Assembly: GCF_001556045.1 (NCBI RefSeq)
Contig: NZ_LSIC01000081.1
Location: forward strand, 1 to 22,028
DNA length: 22,028 nt
Reading direction: 5' to 3'
DNA from: Bradyrhizobium sp. CCH5-F6
GTDB lineage: Bacteria; Pseudomonadota; Alphaproteobacteria; Rhizobiales; Xanthobacteraceae
Shown here: one piece after another, positions 1 to 6,919 of the stretch
How the letters are laid out: every line of letters begins with the position of its first letter
How positions within the stretch are numbered: the first letter of the stretch is position 1
Translations under genes and position numbers: made by a program
The notes under the pieces: generated by a model
Seen by the model: the letters and a program-made list of their open reading frames with translations, nothing else
Told to the model about the DNA's origin: nothing
Database searches by the model: none

Positions 1-53
1 GTGTCCAGGCTCTCGCTGGTCTCCGTCAAAAACTCCCGCAACAGATCATCCAT
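1..53 (-). CDS. cheA: CheA-type chemotaxis histidine kinase, N-terminal fragment (runs off the window)
   Basis: Only the first 18 codons are in the window. Read on the minus strand they give MDDLLREFLTETSESLDT. This is the typical start of the P1 (histidine phosphotransfer) domain of alphaproteobacterial CheA, where an acidic helix precedes the phosphorylated His. CheA is the cytoplasmic kinase that passes receptor signals to CheY and CheB. An AAGG lies about nine bases upstream of the ATG. The gene follows chpT in the same direction after roughly 200 bases, an arrangement I recall from Bradyrhizobium and Rhodopseudomonas. The identification rests on 18 residues plus this neighbour, so it is good but not certain. 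Confidence 0.72.
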   Translation of the reverse strand, partial: MDDLLREFLTETSESLD

Positions 54-183
54 GAAAACAGGCCTTCATACAGGGAGGGGCGCGCACGAGGCGTGATGCG
101 CCATTCGGAATGAGGCCAGCTTCACCGCAAAGCGTTTAATATTGGTTGAGTATGTGGAAAAGAACGGAGCCAACAAAGAGATA

Positions 184-210
184 AGGCGCTCCGGACAAGC
201 CGAAGCGCCT
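184..210 (-). terminator. Hairpin downstream of chpT, likely terminator
   Basis: An 11-base arm at 184-194 pairs with 200-210 across a 5-base loop, with one mismatch. On the minus strand the stem is followed by a moderately T-rich run (TATCTCTTTG). It lies about 40 bases past the chpT stop, so it may end chpT transcription before cheA. Without a strong U-tract the call is tentative. Confidence 0.45.
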
Positions 211-250
211 CGTAAAGATTGGCTTAACGTCTGAGGGCGCCGTGCGCCGT

Positions 251-904
251 TTACGAAGCGGTAATGATGATGGCTTCGCCTTCCGGCTTCAGCGTCACCG
301 TAAGCCCGCAGGCCTGCGCGAGCAGCCGCGTATAATAAGGCTGGATCGCGTGCGCGTCCGCGGCAGGCCCGCGCTCGCCGCTCAGGAGCTCCGAGATGTT
401 CTGCGGCAGGCGCGCATTGTGTCCGGTCGCGGTGATGCGGAAGCTCATCGTCTCGCCTTCGCCGAGCGGATCGATCGTCAACATGCCCCCGCGCGGGATC
501 GTATGCTGGGCGACGACCAGCATGTTGAGCAGCAGCTTGACGCGGTTCTTCGGCAGCAGCAGCCGCGGCAGATTCCATGTGATCGAGCACTTGCCGTCCT
601 CGATGTGGCCCTTCGCCATGGTCTGGGCATCGCCGAGATCGATCTGCGCGCCGGAGGAGCCGGCTGCGCCGAAGGCCAGGCGGCAGAACTGGAGACGGGC
701 CGAAGCGGTCTTGGCGCTCTTGCGGATCAGGTCGAGCGCGAATTCGCGGTCTTCCGGCTTGGGATCGTCGTCGAGCACTTCGAGCCCGTTGACGATGGCG
801 CCGACAGGGCTGATGAGATCGTGGCAGACCCGCGAGCACAGGAGCGCAGCGAGTTCGAGCATATCGGGAGCAGTGGCGGTCGCGGGCGACGAGGCGTCAG
901 ACAT
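251..904 (-). CDS. chpT: Histidine phosphotransferase ChpT
   Basis: This 217-residue protein matches ChpT, the dimeric phosphotransferase that relays phosphate from the hybrid kinase CckA to CtrA and CpdR in alphaproteobacterial cell-cycle control. The conserved helix around residues 22-43 contains CHDLISPVGAIVNGLEVL, with the predicted phosphoryl-accepting His at about residue 28. The remaining part is the degenerate, ATPase-like C-terminal domain of the family (for example LLLPKNRVKLLLNMLVV). The ATG giving MSDASSP was chosen over a start 20 codons upstream. The upstream extension is Arg/Pro-rich, unlike ChpT, and a GGA lies in front of the chosen ATG. The gene is co-directional with cheA. 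ChpT here may therefore link cell-cycle and motility signalling, which is inference. Confidence 0.9.
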   Translation of the reverse strand: MSDASSPATATAPDMLELAALLCSRVCHDLISPVGAIVNGLEVLDDDPKPEDREFALDLIRKSAKTASARLQFCRLAFGAAGSSGAQIDLGDAQTMAKGHIEDGKCSITWNLPRLLLPKNRVKLLLNMLVVAQHTIPRGGMLTIDPLGEGETMSFRITATGHNARLPQNISELLSGERGPAADAHAIQPYYTRLLAQACGLTVTLKPEGEAIIITAS

Positions 905-1120
905 ATAAAGGGGTCCTGGAGGGTTCCTGGAATTGCACGGCGCTGGACGCCGCGAATCACGCATGCTTGACGGATGCTCCGGGTTCTAACATTCGCCAGC
1001 CGGTGGCAGCTAGCTTGCGATAGGTTCGAAGCGGCCATAAAGACCCAATCGAATCAATCAAGGCGAATCAGCCGAGCGGGCGAGACGTGCTGACAATAGA
1101 GACTTGCCGATGAATGAGGC

Positions 1121-1960
1121 ATGCAGGTGAGGATCATCGACGCCGAGGCCGCATCCGGATTGATGGAGCCGCTCACCGCGCTGGTGGTAAAGGCGGGCGT
1201 AGCCATCCTTGCCGTCAACCGCGCTGCCATGCGGATCGAGGGCAAGCAGGACGGCTCGCCGGTGACCGAAGCCGACCTCGCCGCGGACCGCATCATCGCC
1301 GACGGCCTGGCGCAGCTCGCGGGCGGCATTCCGACGCTGTCGGAAGAGCGGACCCAGCTCGCCTCCCCGCCATTTCAGGGCAGCTTCTTCCTGATCGATC
1401 CGCTGGACGGCACCAAGGAGTTCGTCGCCGGCCGCGACGAGTTCACCGTCAACCTCGCCCTGGTGACTGAAGGCGTGCCGCTGCTCGGAATCGTCAGCGC
1501 GCCCGCGCTCGGACTGCTCTGGCGCGGCATCGTCGGCCTGGGCGCCGAGCGCGTGGCGTTCTTGCGGGTGTGGATCGGCGCGGCCATCGGGGCGGCCGAG
1601 CCGATCCACACCCGCAAGCTGCCGGCGCGCGGGGAGCCCTGGATCGCGGCGGTGAGCCGTTCGCATGGCGATCCCAGGAGCGAGGCGTTCATCGACAACA
1701 GGCCCAATGCCGTCAGACGGACGGTCGGCTCGGCGGTGAAATTCGGCCGGATCGCGGAAGGCAGCGCCGACATCTATCCCCGCTTCGGGCCGACCTCGGA
1801 ATGGGATGTCGGAGCCGGCTGTGCGGTGGTGACCGCGGCCGGGGGCAAGGTGACCGACGGCAGCGGCGGCGAGCTCCGATTCGGCCAGCGCAGCCACACT
1901 GGCTTCATCATCCCGGAGTTCATCGCCTGGGGCGATCCGCAGGCGGTAGATTGCTACTGA
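1121..1960 (+). CDS. cysQ: 3'(2'),5'-bisphosphate nucleotidase CysQ
   Basis: This is a member of the inositol-monophosphatase superfamily. CysQ hydrolyses 3'-phosphoadenosine-5'-phosphate (PAP), a by-product of sulfate assimilation, to AMP in the cytoplasm or at the inner membrane. Of 279 residues, the metal-binding signature DPLDGTKEF is at 93-101, an upstream acidic SEE is at 74-76, and the second signature WDVGAGCAVVTAAGG is near 228-242. The length is usual for the family. The ATG chosen is the first possible start, because a TGA lies in frame two codons upstream; GAGG lies just before it. The gene converges on the YHS gene with a 9-base gap. Residues 147-166 are encoded by a perfect inverted repeat, which makes this surface segment (RVWIG...EPIHTRK) suspicious as a recent templated change. 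Function is secure; the effect of the repeat is unknown. Confidence 0.9.
   Translation: MQVRIIDAEAASGLMEPLTALVVKAGVAILAVNRAAMRIEGKQDGSPVTEADLAADRIIADGLAQLAGGIPTLSEERTQLASPPFQGSFFLIDPLDGTKEFVAGRDEFTVNLALVTEGVPLLGIVSAPALGLLWRGIVGLGAERVAFLRVWIGAAIGAAEPIHTRKLPARGEPWIAAVSRSHGDPRSEAFIDNRPNAVRRTVGSAVKFGRIAEGSADIYPRFGPTSEWDVGAGCAVVTAAGGKVTDGSGGELRFGQRSHTGFIIPEFIAWGDPQAVDCY
1561..1618. repeat. Perfect 19-bp inverted repeat inside cysQ
   Basis: Bases 1561-1579 are the exact reverse complement of 1600-1618, separated by 20 bases that themselves contain GGCC-rich short dyads. The arms encode LRVWIG and PIHTRK of CysQ. Such a long perfect palindrome in the middle of an enzyme gene is not needed by the protein. 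It would form a very stable hairpin in mRNA or single-stranded DNA. Confidence 0.95.
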
Positions 1961-1969
1961 CCGGGCTTG

Positions 1970-2503
1970 CTACTGGCCGAGCTTGTCCTGAAGGGCCGGC
2001 CAGCGCTTGCCCACCTCATAGAGGAAGCGCTCGGGATCGGCGACGAAAGCGTCACGATTGGCTTCCAGGCTGAACAAATAGAGCCGCTGCGCCACGATCG
2101 CGAAGAAATGGGGATTGCCGGCGATGGTGACGCCGCGGGCGATATCGGCCGGATCATAGCCGCCGAATTGCGGTCCGTAGATCTCTGGATGGGCCAGGAA
2201 GGAGGCGCGGTTGCCCTCGTTGCGGAAGCGCCAGACGGCCCCCCAGAGATTTGCCTCGAACTCCGCCGTCCCCTGCACGGCCGTCCCCGTGACGAAGTAA
2301 GCGACGGGGTCGAAGCCCTCGATGGCGACGCCGGTGAAGCGGTTGACGACGATCCGCTCGGTGGTGGCGGCCAGCGCCGGCATCCCCGGGCACATGATCC
2401 AGATGCCGGCCAACAGGCAGACGCGAAAGCCGATCAAGGCAATTCCGGGGCGCAAAGGGCTATCTTCCTGCCGTTGTGCCGTCATAGTTGCTGCGGATAA
2501 CAT
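1970..2503 (-). CDS. Secreted YHS-domain protein
   Basis: The 177-residue protein begins with a basic N-terminus and a hydrophobic segment (about residues 20-45, ending PALA), which fits a signal peptide or an N-terminal anchor. The rest is a YHS domain as found in many proteobacterial periplasmic proteins. The sequence AIEGFDPVAYF (about 59-69) is followed by EFEANLWGAVWRFRN and by FLAHPEIYGPQFGGY. The domain is linked to metal handling in other contexts, but this family has no proven reaction. No Cys pair typical of metal-binding YHS (TRASH-like) domains is present, so metal binding cannot be read from the sequence. A second in-frame ATG six codons downstream is an equally good start, and neither has a clear ribosome-binding site. 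The gene converges with cysQ and diverges from eipA. Confidence 0.8.
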   Translation of the reverse strand: MLSAATMTAQRQEDSPLRPGIALIGFRVCLLAGIWIMCPGMPALAATTERIVVNRFTGVAIEGFDPVAYFVTGTAVQGTAEFEANLWGAVWRFRNEGNRASFLAHPEIYGPQFGGYDPADIARGVTIAGNPHFFAIVAQRLYLFSLEANRDAFVADPERFLYEVGKRWPALQDKLGQ

Positions 2504-2593
2504 CCGAGTCGAGGGGACATCCGGCGCAACCTAGAGCCGTGCCTGTTGGCGTCAGGTTAAGGAAGCGACCGGATTCGGTACCAGGGGTTCTTT

Positions 2594-3199
2594 ATGACTT
2601 TCGCATCACGCCTTGCTGCGCTCGCGCTTGCCGCGATGGTCGGCTGGATCGTGCCGGCTTCCGCCCAGCAGGCGCCGCCGCCCGACCTGCCGCCGCCGCA
2701 GCGGACCCCGACGCCAAGCACCTACGGGCCGGACGAGCTCGTCACGGCCGGCCACCGCTTCTTCGGCAACGTCTCGCGCGGGCTCGCCTCGATCATCGAG
2801 AAGGCGGTCAGCCAATGGGGCCTGCCCAACGGCTACATCCTGGGTGAGGAAGGCTCCGGCGCCTTCGTCGCCGGCCTGCGCTACGGCGAAGGCACGCTCT
2901 ACACCAAGAATGCCGGCGACCTCAGGGTCTACTGGCAGGGTCCCTCGCTCGGCTTCGACTGGGGCGGCGACGGCGCGCGGACCATGACGCTGGTCTACAA
3001 TCTGCCGGCCACCAACGCGATCTACCAGCGCTTCGGCGGCATCGACGGCTCGGCCTACATCATCGGCGGCTTCGGCATGACGGCGCTCACCGCCAACAAC
3101 ATCGTGCTGGTGCCGATTCGCTCCGGCCTCGGCCTGCGGCTGGGTGCCAATATCGGCTACCTTAAATACACCCCGCGCGCGACCTGGAACCCGTTCTAG
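2594..3199 (+). CDS. eipA: EipA family (DUF1134) envelope integrity protein
   Basis: This 201-residue protein has a clear signal peptide (about 1-24, ending PASAQ) and a proline-rich linker (28-42). A DUF1134 domain follows, with conserved-looking stretches SIIEKAVSQWGLPNGYILGEE and FVAGLRYGEGTLYTKNAG and a C-terminal GLGLRLGANIGYLKYT. DUF1134 was renamed EipA after the periplasmic Brucella protein needed for cell-envelope integrity. It folds as a small beta barrel whose ligand is unknown. The length fits the family. The ATG has AGGGG about six bases upstream. In Brucella the gene is under CtrA control, but I see only a half-site-like TTAA here and do not claim regulation. It is divergent from the YHS gene. 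Confidence 0.88.
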   Translation: MTFASRLAALALAAMVGWIVPASAQQAPPPDLPPPQRTPTPSTYGPDELVTAGHRFFGNVSRGLASIIEKAVSQWGLPNGYILGEEGSGAFVAGLRYGEGTLYTKNAGDLRVYWQGPSLGFDWGGDGARTMTLVYNLPATNAIYQRFGGIDGSAYIIGGFGMTALTANNIVLVPIRSGLGLRLGANIGYLKYTPRATWNPF

Positions 3200-3244
3200 G
3201 GCTTCGCCTCCCGTATCCCTACGGATCAAGGTTAACGACAGGCC

Positions 3245-3267
3245 GGGGCTGGCTTTTTGCCGGCCCC
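3245..3267. terminator. Strong hairpin between eipA and the coiled-coil gene
   Basis: A 9-base stem (3245-3253 with 3259-3267, one G-T pair) encloses a TTTTT loop, about 45 bases after the eipA stop. No U-tract follows on the plus strand, so it could be a mRNA-stabilising hairpin or a Rho-independent-like stop of low strength. It overlaps the only alternative (TTG) start of the next gene, which argues against that start. Confidence 0.4.
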
Positions 3268-3313
3268 GCATGCATTGTCGTTGGTAAATTTTTCCTTAGC
3301 TCTCGGAGTTCTC

Positions 3314-4612
3314 ATGGTCGAACCGATCATGTACCTGGCGATCGGTTTCCTGCTCTCGATGCTGTGCGGGCTCGCGATCGTGCCGCTGGTGCATAACCGC
3401 GCCGTGCGCCTGACCACGCGCCGGCTCGAGGCCGCAACGCCGCTGTCGATGGCCGAGATCCAGGCCGACAAGGACCAGCTCCGCGCCGAATTCGCCATGT
3501 CGGCGCGGCGGCTCGAGATGAGCGTCGAGCAGCTCAAGAACAAGACGACGAGCCAGCTCGCCGAGCTCGGCAAGAAGAGCGACGCCATCAACCGCATGAA
3601 GATCGAGCTCGGCGAGAAGAACGCCACGATCTTCGCGCTGGAAGCGCGCGAGAAGGCCGTCAAGGAGCAGCTCCGCGCCACCGAAGAAGAGTTCGCCGCC
3701 AAGACCGCATCTTTGCGCGAGGCCGAGATCGCGCTGGCCGACAAGCAGGCCGAGCTCGCGAAGATCAACACCGAGCTCTCCGACCGCTCGATGATGGCGG
3801 AGAGCCGCCAGGTCGAGCTGATCGCCGTGCGCGCACAGATCGAGGAATTGAAGAACCGCGTCGGCGATGCCGAGAAGGAGTTTGCCGCCACGCAGGCGCG
3901 CCTCGCACAGGAGCGCACCGAATCCGAGACCGCCTCGCGCGAGCTCGCCGAGGCGCGCGGCCGCGTCGAGAATCTGAGCCAGCGCGTCACCGAGCTCGAT
4001 CGCCAGCTCATAGTCCAGGTGAAAGAGGCCGAGATGCTGTCGGGCCGCATCGCCGACCTCGAAGGCCGGCTCGCCACGCAGGGCAAGCTGCTCGCCGAGC
4101 GCGACTATGAGAACAACCAGCTCCGCCAGGCCAACGAGAGCAATGAGCGCACCATCAAGGAGCTGCGCGTCGAGATCGCCGCCTTGAGCGGCGGCAGGTC
4201 GTCGGCTGCGATGGAATCGCTGCGCGCGGAAAAGGCCGCGCTGGAGGAGCAGCTCCGCACCGCGCGCGACGAGCGCGCCAAGCTCCAGCGCGACATCAAC
4301 GCGATCCAGCAGCAGGCGGAGAGTTCCTGGGCCACCGAGCGCATGGAGAACGCGCTGCTGCGCGAGCGCATCAACGACATCGCGGCGGAAGTCGCAAAAC
4401 TCGCGATGCAGCTCGAAGGCCCGAACTCGCCGATCGAGGCCCTGCTCGCGGCCGAGGCCGGCCAGCCTCCGAAGCCGGCGCCGCGCCCGGCCAACGACGC
4501 CGCGACCAACGGAGCTCCTGCGGCCCGCCTGCCCGAAGGCGGCGGAACGCTCGCCGAGCGCATCCGCGCGCTCCAGGCCCACGCCTCCCGCGCCCGCCAG
4601 CAGGGCGCTTAA
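3314..4612 (+). CDS. Membrane-anchored long coiled-coil protein, unknown function
   Basis: The 432-residue protein starts with one membrane segment (about residues 5-28, MYLAIGFLLSMLCGLAIVPLV). It continues as a nearly unbroken, highly charged coiled coil from about residue 55 to 385, with repeated patterns such as EARGRVENLSQRVTELDRQL. The tail is Pro/Ala-rich and ends with a short amphipathic segment (GTLAERIRALQAHASRARQQ). This architecture suggests an inner-membrane-tethered cytoplasmic scaffold, in the general style of RmuC or TolA-like filament proteins. No RmuC nuclease domain is visible and I do not recognise the family. The ATG was chosen because GGAG lies five bases upstream. A TTG start 19 codons earlier has no such site and falls in a hairpin. 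I believe close homologues occur as hypothetical proteins in Bradyrhizobium. Confidence 0.82.
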   Translation: MVEPIMYLAIGFLLSMLCGLAIVPLVHNRAVRLTTRRLEAATPLSMAEIQADKDQLRAEFAMSARRLEMSVEQLKNKTTSQLAELGKKSDAINRMKIELGEKNATIFALEAREKAVKEQLRATEEEFAAKTASLREAEIALADKQAELAKINTELSDRSMMAESRQVELIAVRAQIEELKNRVGDAEKEFAATQARLAQERTESETASRELAEARGRVENLSQRVTELDRQLIVQVKEAEMLSGRIADLEGRLATQGKLLAERDYENNQLRQANESNERTIKELRVEIAALSGGRSSAAMESLRAEKAALEEQLRTARDERAKLQRDINAIQQQAESSWATERMENALLRERINDIAAEVAKLAMQLEGPNSPIEALLAAEAGQPPKPAPRPANDAATNGAPAARLPEGGGTLAERIRALQAHASRARQQGA

Positions 4613-4620
4613 CCGGCCCA

Positions 4621-4665
4621 AAACCCGGCCTCCCCTGCGGATTGCGTGACCGGGCCCGGGTTTTC
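4621..4665 (+). terminator. Terminator-like inverted repeat after the coiled-coil gene
   Basis: AAAACCCGG (4621-4629) pairs with CCGGGTTTT (4657-4665). The A- and T-tailed arms make a bidirectional intrinsic-terminator shape directly after the stop codon and before the tRNA promoter. The loop is long (27 bases) and partly self-complementary. Confidence 0.5.
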
Positions 4666-4687
4666 CGCTCCCGCGCCGCCTGAAAAC

Positions 4688-4716
4688 TTGACACCTTCGG
4701 CCCGCACTTCTAAATC
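4688..4716 (+). promoter_or_regulatory. Sigma-70-type promoter of tRNA-Val
   Basis: A perfect -35 TTGACA is followed after 17 bases by TAAATC as -10. This puts a start site about 48 bases before the mature tRNA. It is the best consensus promoter in the window. Confidence 0.65.
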
Positions 4717-4770
4717 GCGGGCTCCACGTGCCGGCCGGCCGCAAGTTGCGGCCGTCTGCATGATGGTCCC

Positions 4771-4845
4771 GGGCGCATAGCTCAGCGGGAGAGCGTTCCC
4801 TTCACACGGGAGAGGTCCAAGGTTCGATCCCTTGTGCGCCCACCA
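4771..4845 (+). tRNA. tRNA-Val (anticodon CAC)
   Basis: The 75-base sequence folds as a full cloverleaf. The acceptor stem GGGCGCA pairs with TGCGCCC, the D-stem GCTC with GAGC, and the anticodon stem ends CCC/GGG around the loop TTCACAC. The T-arm carries GGTTCGATCCC. Anticodon CAC at positions 34-36 reads GUG valine codons. The CCA end is encoded in the DNA. The 3' side borders a lower-GC accessory stretch, but I found no second copy of the tRNA 3' end in the window that would mark an integrated element. Confidence 0.95.
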
Positions 4846-5038
4846 TCCGTCTTCCTGCCCCCTACCTGTTGCGGATAGTCATCGACGCCTTACGGCATCC
4901 GCGACCCATCTCAATCAAAAAATCGAAAACAACCCCATGCACAGTAGCCGACCCCAGTCGGATCAATGGGTTACGCCTTTTCCGAATCGGATCTTGCTCC
5001 GTCGGGCAAAACAAGGGCATGATGTCATCATCCGGGAC

Positions 5039-5344
5039 ATGGCCTCGGACGAGCAGACCGCCCCTGAAGTCGCAAGCGACAACTCGCATCTTCCAAATTG
5101 GATTGGAGCCATCGTGGCTCAACACAAAGTGTTCGGGACATGCTGCAAGGACATGAGCGAAGCGCTCACCTTGCCGGAGCAACGATTTCTGTTCGTGCGG
5201 GAAGACACTGGCGTGCTGTACCTGACCGTTGGTGGCGTCAAGACGGACCAGGGCATGGGCTGGTTCGATCAAGCGGTTCTTTTCTGTCCGTTTTGCGGAA
5301 CGCAGATTCAAACGCGCGACGAGATCAAGAGCGCAACCGCCTAG
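5039..5344 (+). CDS. Small Cys-containing protein of unknown function
   Basis: A 101-residue protein is predicted if the ATG giving MASDEQTAPEV is used. Longer in-frame starts exist 34 and 69 codons upstream, but the upstream part is low-complexity and reaches into the tRNA. The core has two Cys-rich spots, FGTCCKDM (about 41-48) and LFCPFCGTQ (about 83-91). A CPxCG knuckle of this kind is half of a typical zinc ribbon, and the CC pair could provide the other ligands. The middle stretch FVREDTGVLYLTVGGV looks like a compact beta fold. It lies alone between the tRNA and a convergent membrane-protein gene in DNA visibly poorer in GC than its surroundings. I do not recognise the family. Confidence 0.62.
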   Translation: MASDEQTAPEVASDNSHLPNWIGAIVAQHKVFGTCCKDMSEALTLPEQRFLFVREDTGVLYLTVGGVKTDQGMGWFDQAVLFCPFCGTQIQTRDEIKSATA

Positions 5345-5381
5345 CTGCAGGCGCATTGCAGCGGCGTCCGCACGGCAAGCC

Positions 5382-6059
5382 TCAAGCCGCCCGCGCCGGC
5401 CGCCAGGCCGCGTAGAGACCGACGAGGGTGCCGATGGCGATCAGCCCTGCCGCCAGCAGCAGCTGCAATTGCCCATCGTCGGTGGGGCCTACGGACGACA
5501 CGATTCTGGTCACGATGACGAACAGAACGCCCACGGAGGCCGCGGCCCCCATGCAAAGATGGACGAGCTCTCGCGGCAGTTTCCCGCCGAGAAGTCCGAG
5601 TGCCGTGAAATACATCGCGCAGGCGTTGGGATGAACGAACAAGGCAATGCGTGCGTAGGGACCGTAGGCGTGAAGAAGGGACTCACACCGGCGCAGGGCC
5701 GCTTTCGAGGCAACCCGCTGCAAGAGCGGCCTGAAGAAACGAGCCTGTCCGTAACTCAGAACGGCGCCGACGATGATCGCCAGCCACGCCACGATAAAGA
5801 CGGAAACATCCACGGACTTCGGACTGAGTGCCACCGACATCAGGATGAGAGCGGTCCCGGGAAAATAGCCGAAATACGGGAAGATCGATTCCAGGAGCAC
5901 GCAGACGAACATGAAGACCAGAAACCATGACGAGCCGGTCGCACCCTGGACGATGGCGTTCAAGTCGAAGAGGTTCGTCCTGTACAGGACGAGATACATG
6001 CACATGGCCAGTCCAGCCAGCGCGTAGAACGGCAGCGCTCCGGACAGAAAACGTCTCAT
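5382..6059 (-). CDS. DedA/VTT-like inner-membrane protein
   Basis: The 225-residue protein has about five or six hydrophobic segments. Its layout resembles the DedA (SNARE-associated, VTT) family, which scrambles or transports lipids such as undecaprenyl phosphate. The features are an acidic residue before a re-entrant Pro/Gly loop (LLESIFPYFGYFPGTALIL, about 56-74), then SYGQARFF after an Ala/Gly-rich helix, and FVHPNACAMYFTALGLLGG as the second loop. The similarity is in pattern rather than exact motif: the usual GR of the family is replaced by QAR, so membership is probable, not proven. The ATG was chosen over a TTG 20 codons upstream, which has a GAGG but adds a polar, basic tail. It converges with the small Cys protein gene. 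Confidence 0.6.
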   Translation of the reverse strand: MRRFLSGALPFYALAGLAMCMYLVLYRTNLFDLNAIVQGATGSSWFLVFMFVCVLLESIFPYFGYFPGTALILMSVALSPKSVDVSVFIVAWLAIIVGAVLSYGQARFFRPLLQRVASKAALRRCESLLHAYGPYARIALFVHPNACAMYFTALGLLGGKLPRELVHLCMGAAASVGVLFVIVTRIVSSVGPTDDGQLQLLLAAGLIAIGTLVGLYAAWRPARAA

Positions 6060-6376
6060 CCAACCATCGCGCTTTGTTTGGCGAGCACGGCGGAGACCAT
6101 CGGTACCAACAGAAGACAACCGAAACGCCTCGCAGGTCGAAGTCCGGCTCGGCTGCCGGGGCTCTGCTTCCTTCGTGCTTCAGGTACCATGGTCTCCGTT
6201 CCGGACAGCTCTCGCGCGATGGACATCAGGTCGAAGCAACTTCGCGCCTCAGCTTCCTGTTGGCGCACGATATTTCCGGAGCACTGTTTCACTCTTCCGG
6301 ATCAGCTTTAGGCGAATGAGATTGCTCCTGTCGAGTGCTCTTTGCTCATGCAATCCTCGCCGCCCATCTGATCGCC
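6060..6376. other. Intergenic stretch with no supported gene
   Basis: These 317 bases lie upstream of the DedA-like gene and downstream of the GreA/GreB-like gene. Short open frames exist on both strands but none has a ribosome-binding site or a recognisable product. The base composition is lower in GC than the flanking core genes. It may hold the promoter of the DedA-like gene, but I see no convincing boxes. Confidence 0.5.
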
Positions 6377-6859
6377 CTAGCTGATCGACAAAATCTCGAT
6401 CTCCTGCGCCCCCGCCCCCACGACGTCGCCGACCGCCTTGCCCATCAGCGATCTCGCGACCGGCGAGACGAACGAGATCGAGCCGGCCTTCGGATCGGCT
6501 TCGTCCTCGCCGACGATGCGGTAGGTCTGCACGCGGCCATCAGCGCGGCTGAATGTCACCGTGCTGCCGAAGGCGACGACGTCGGTCGCGACAGGATCGG
6601 GCATGACCTGCGCGGTGCGCAGGCGTTCGGTGAGATAACGGACGTCGCGCAGAGGCACGGCCGACTGCCGCCGCTTCTCGTTGACGTCGTCGATCCGTTG
6701 CGCGGCTTCATAGGCCTCGCGCGCTTCGGCAAGCTGCGTCTGCAACGCCTTGTAGCCTGCCTCGGTCACGAGGTTTGGATGCGGCGAGATCGGGCGATCC
6801 GGCAACAGCGTCTCGGACGCGGTTTCGGCGCTTTCTTCCTTGGTGAAGGCGACGCTCAA
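6377..6859 (-). CDS. GreA/GreB-family transcription elongation factor
   Basis: The 160-residue protein has the two Gre parts. The N-terminal coiled coil starts LVTEAGYKALQTQL (about 30-43). The C-terminal FKBP-like domain carries VAFGSTVTFSRADG, TYRIVGEDEAD (113-122) and ISFVSPVARSLMGK (128-141). Gre factors enter the RNA polymerase secondary channel and stimulate cleavage of backtracked RNA. The tip keeps the two acidic residues with the right spacing (D58 and E61), but the usual ENAEY-type continuation is replaced by EKRRQ. A 25-residue N-terminal extension is present. It could be a true cleavage factor or a Gre-like regulator such as Rnk/GfH1 types. The gene is 60 bases downstream of the proline-rich unknown gene and may share its transcript. 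Confidence 0.85.
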   Translation of the reverse strand: MSVAFTKEESAETASETLLPDRPISPHPNLVTEAGYKALQTQLAEAREAYEAAQRIDDVNEKRRQSAVPLRDVRYLTERLRTAQVMPDPVATDVVAFGSTVTFSRADGRVQTYRIVGEDEADPKAGSISFVSPVARSLMGKAVGDVVGAGAQEIEILSIS

Positions 6860-6919
6860 TTTCGAGATCCTGTTGAACTGTCCTGGCCGCTGGCAACGCT
6901 CCGGCCGCCAATGCCCGGA

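Noticed and set aside
142..156. CtrA-like site (TTAA-N7-TGAG) upstream of cheA
   Set aside because: Only one half-site is intact, and such matches occur by chance.
1951..1975. Direct repeat TTGCTACTG at the ends of cysQ and the YHS gene
   Set aside because: Nine bases only, covering two stop regions; too short to interpret.
3257..3313. TTG start for the coiled-coil protein
   Set aside because: It falls in the loop of a strong hairpin and lacks a ribosome-binding site; the ATG with GGAG is better.
3296..4744. Long minus-strand open frame opposite the coiled-coil gene
   Set aside because: Leu/Arg/Gly-rich composition without a start site or domain; it mirrors the charged heptads of the real gene.
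4817..4845. tRNA 3' end as an attachment site of an integrated element
   Set aside because: No second copy of the tRNA 3' sequence and no integrase in the window.
6056..6292. 78-codon minus-strand frame overlapping the DedA-like start
   Set aside because: No ribosome-binding site, no domain, and overlap with a better-supported gene.
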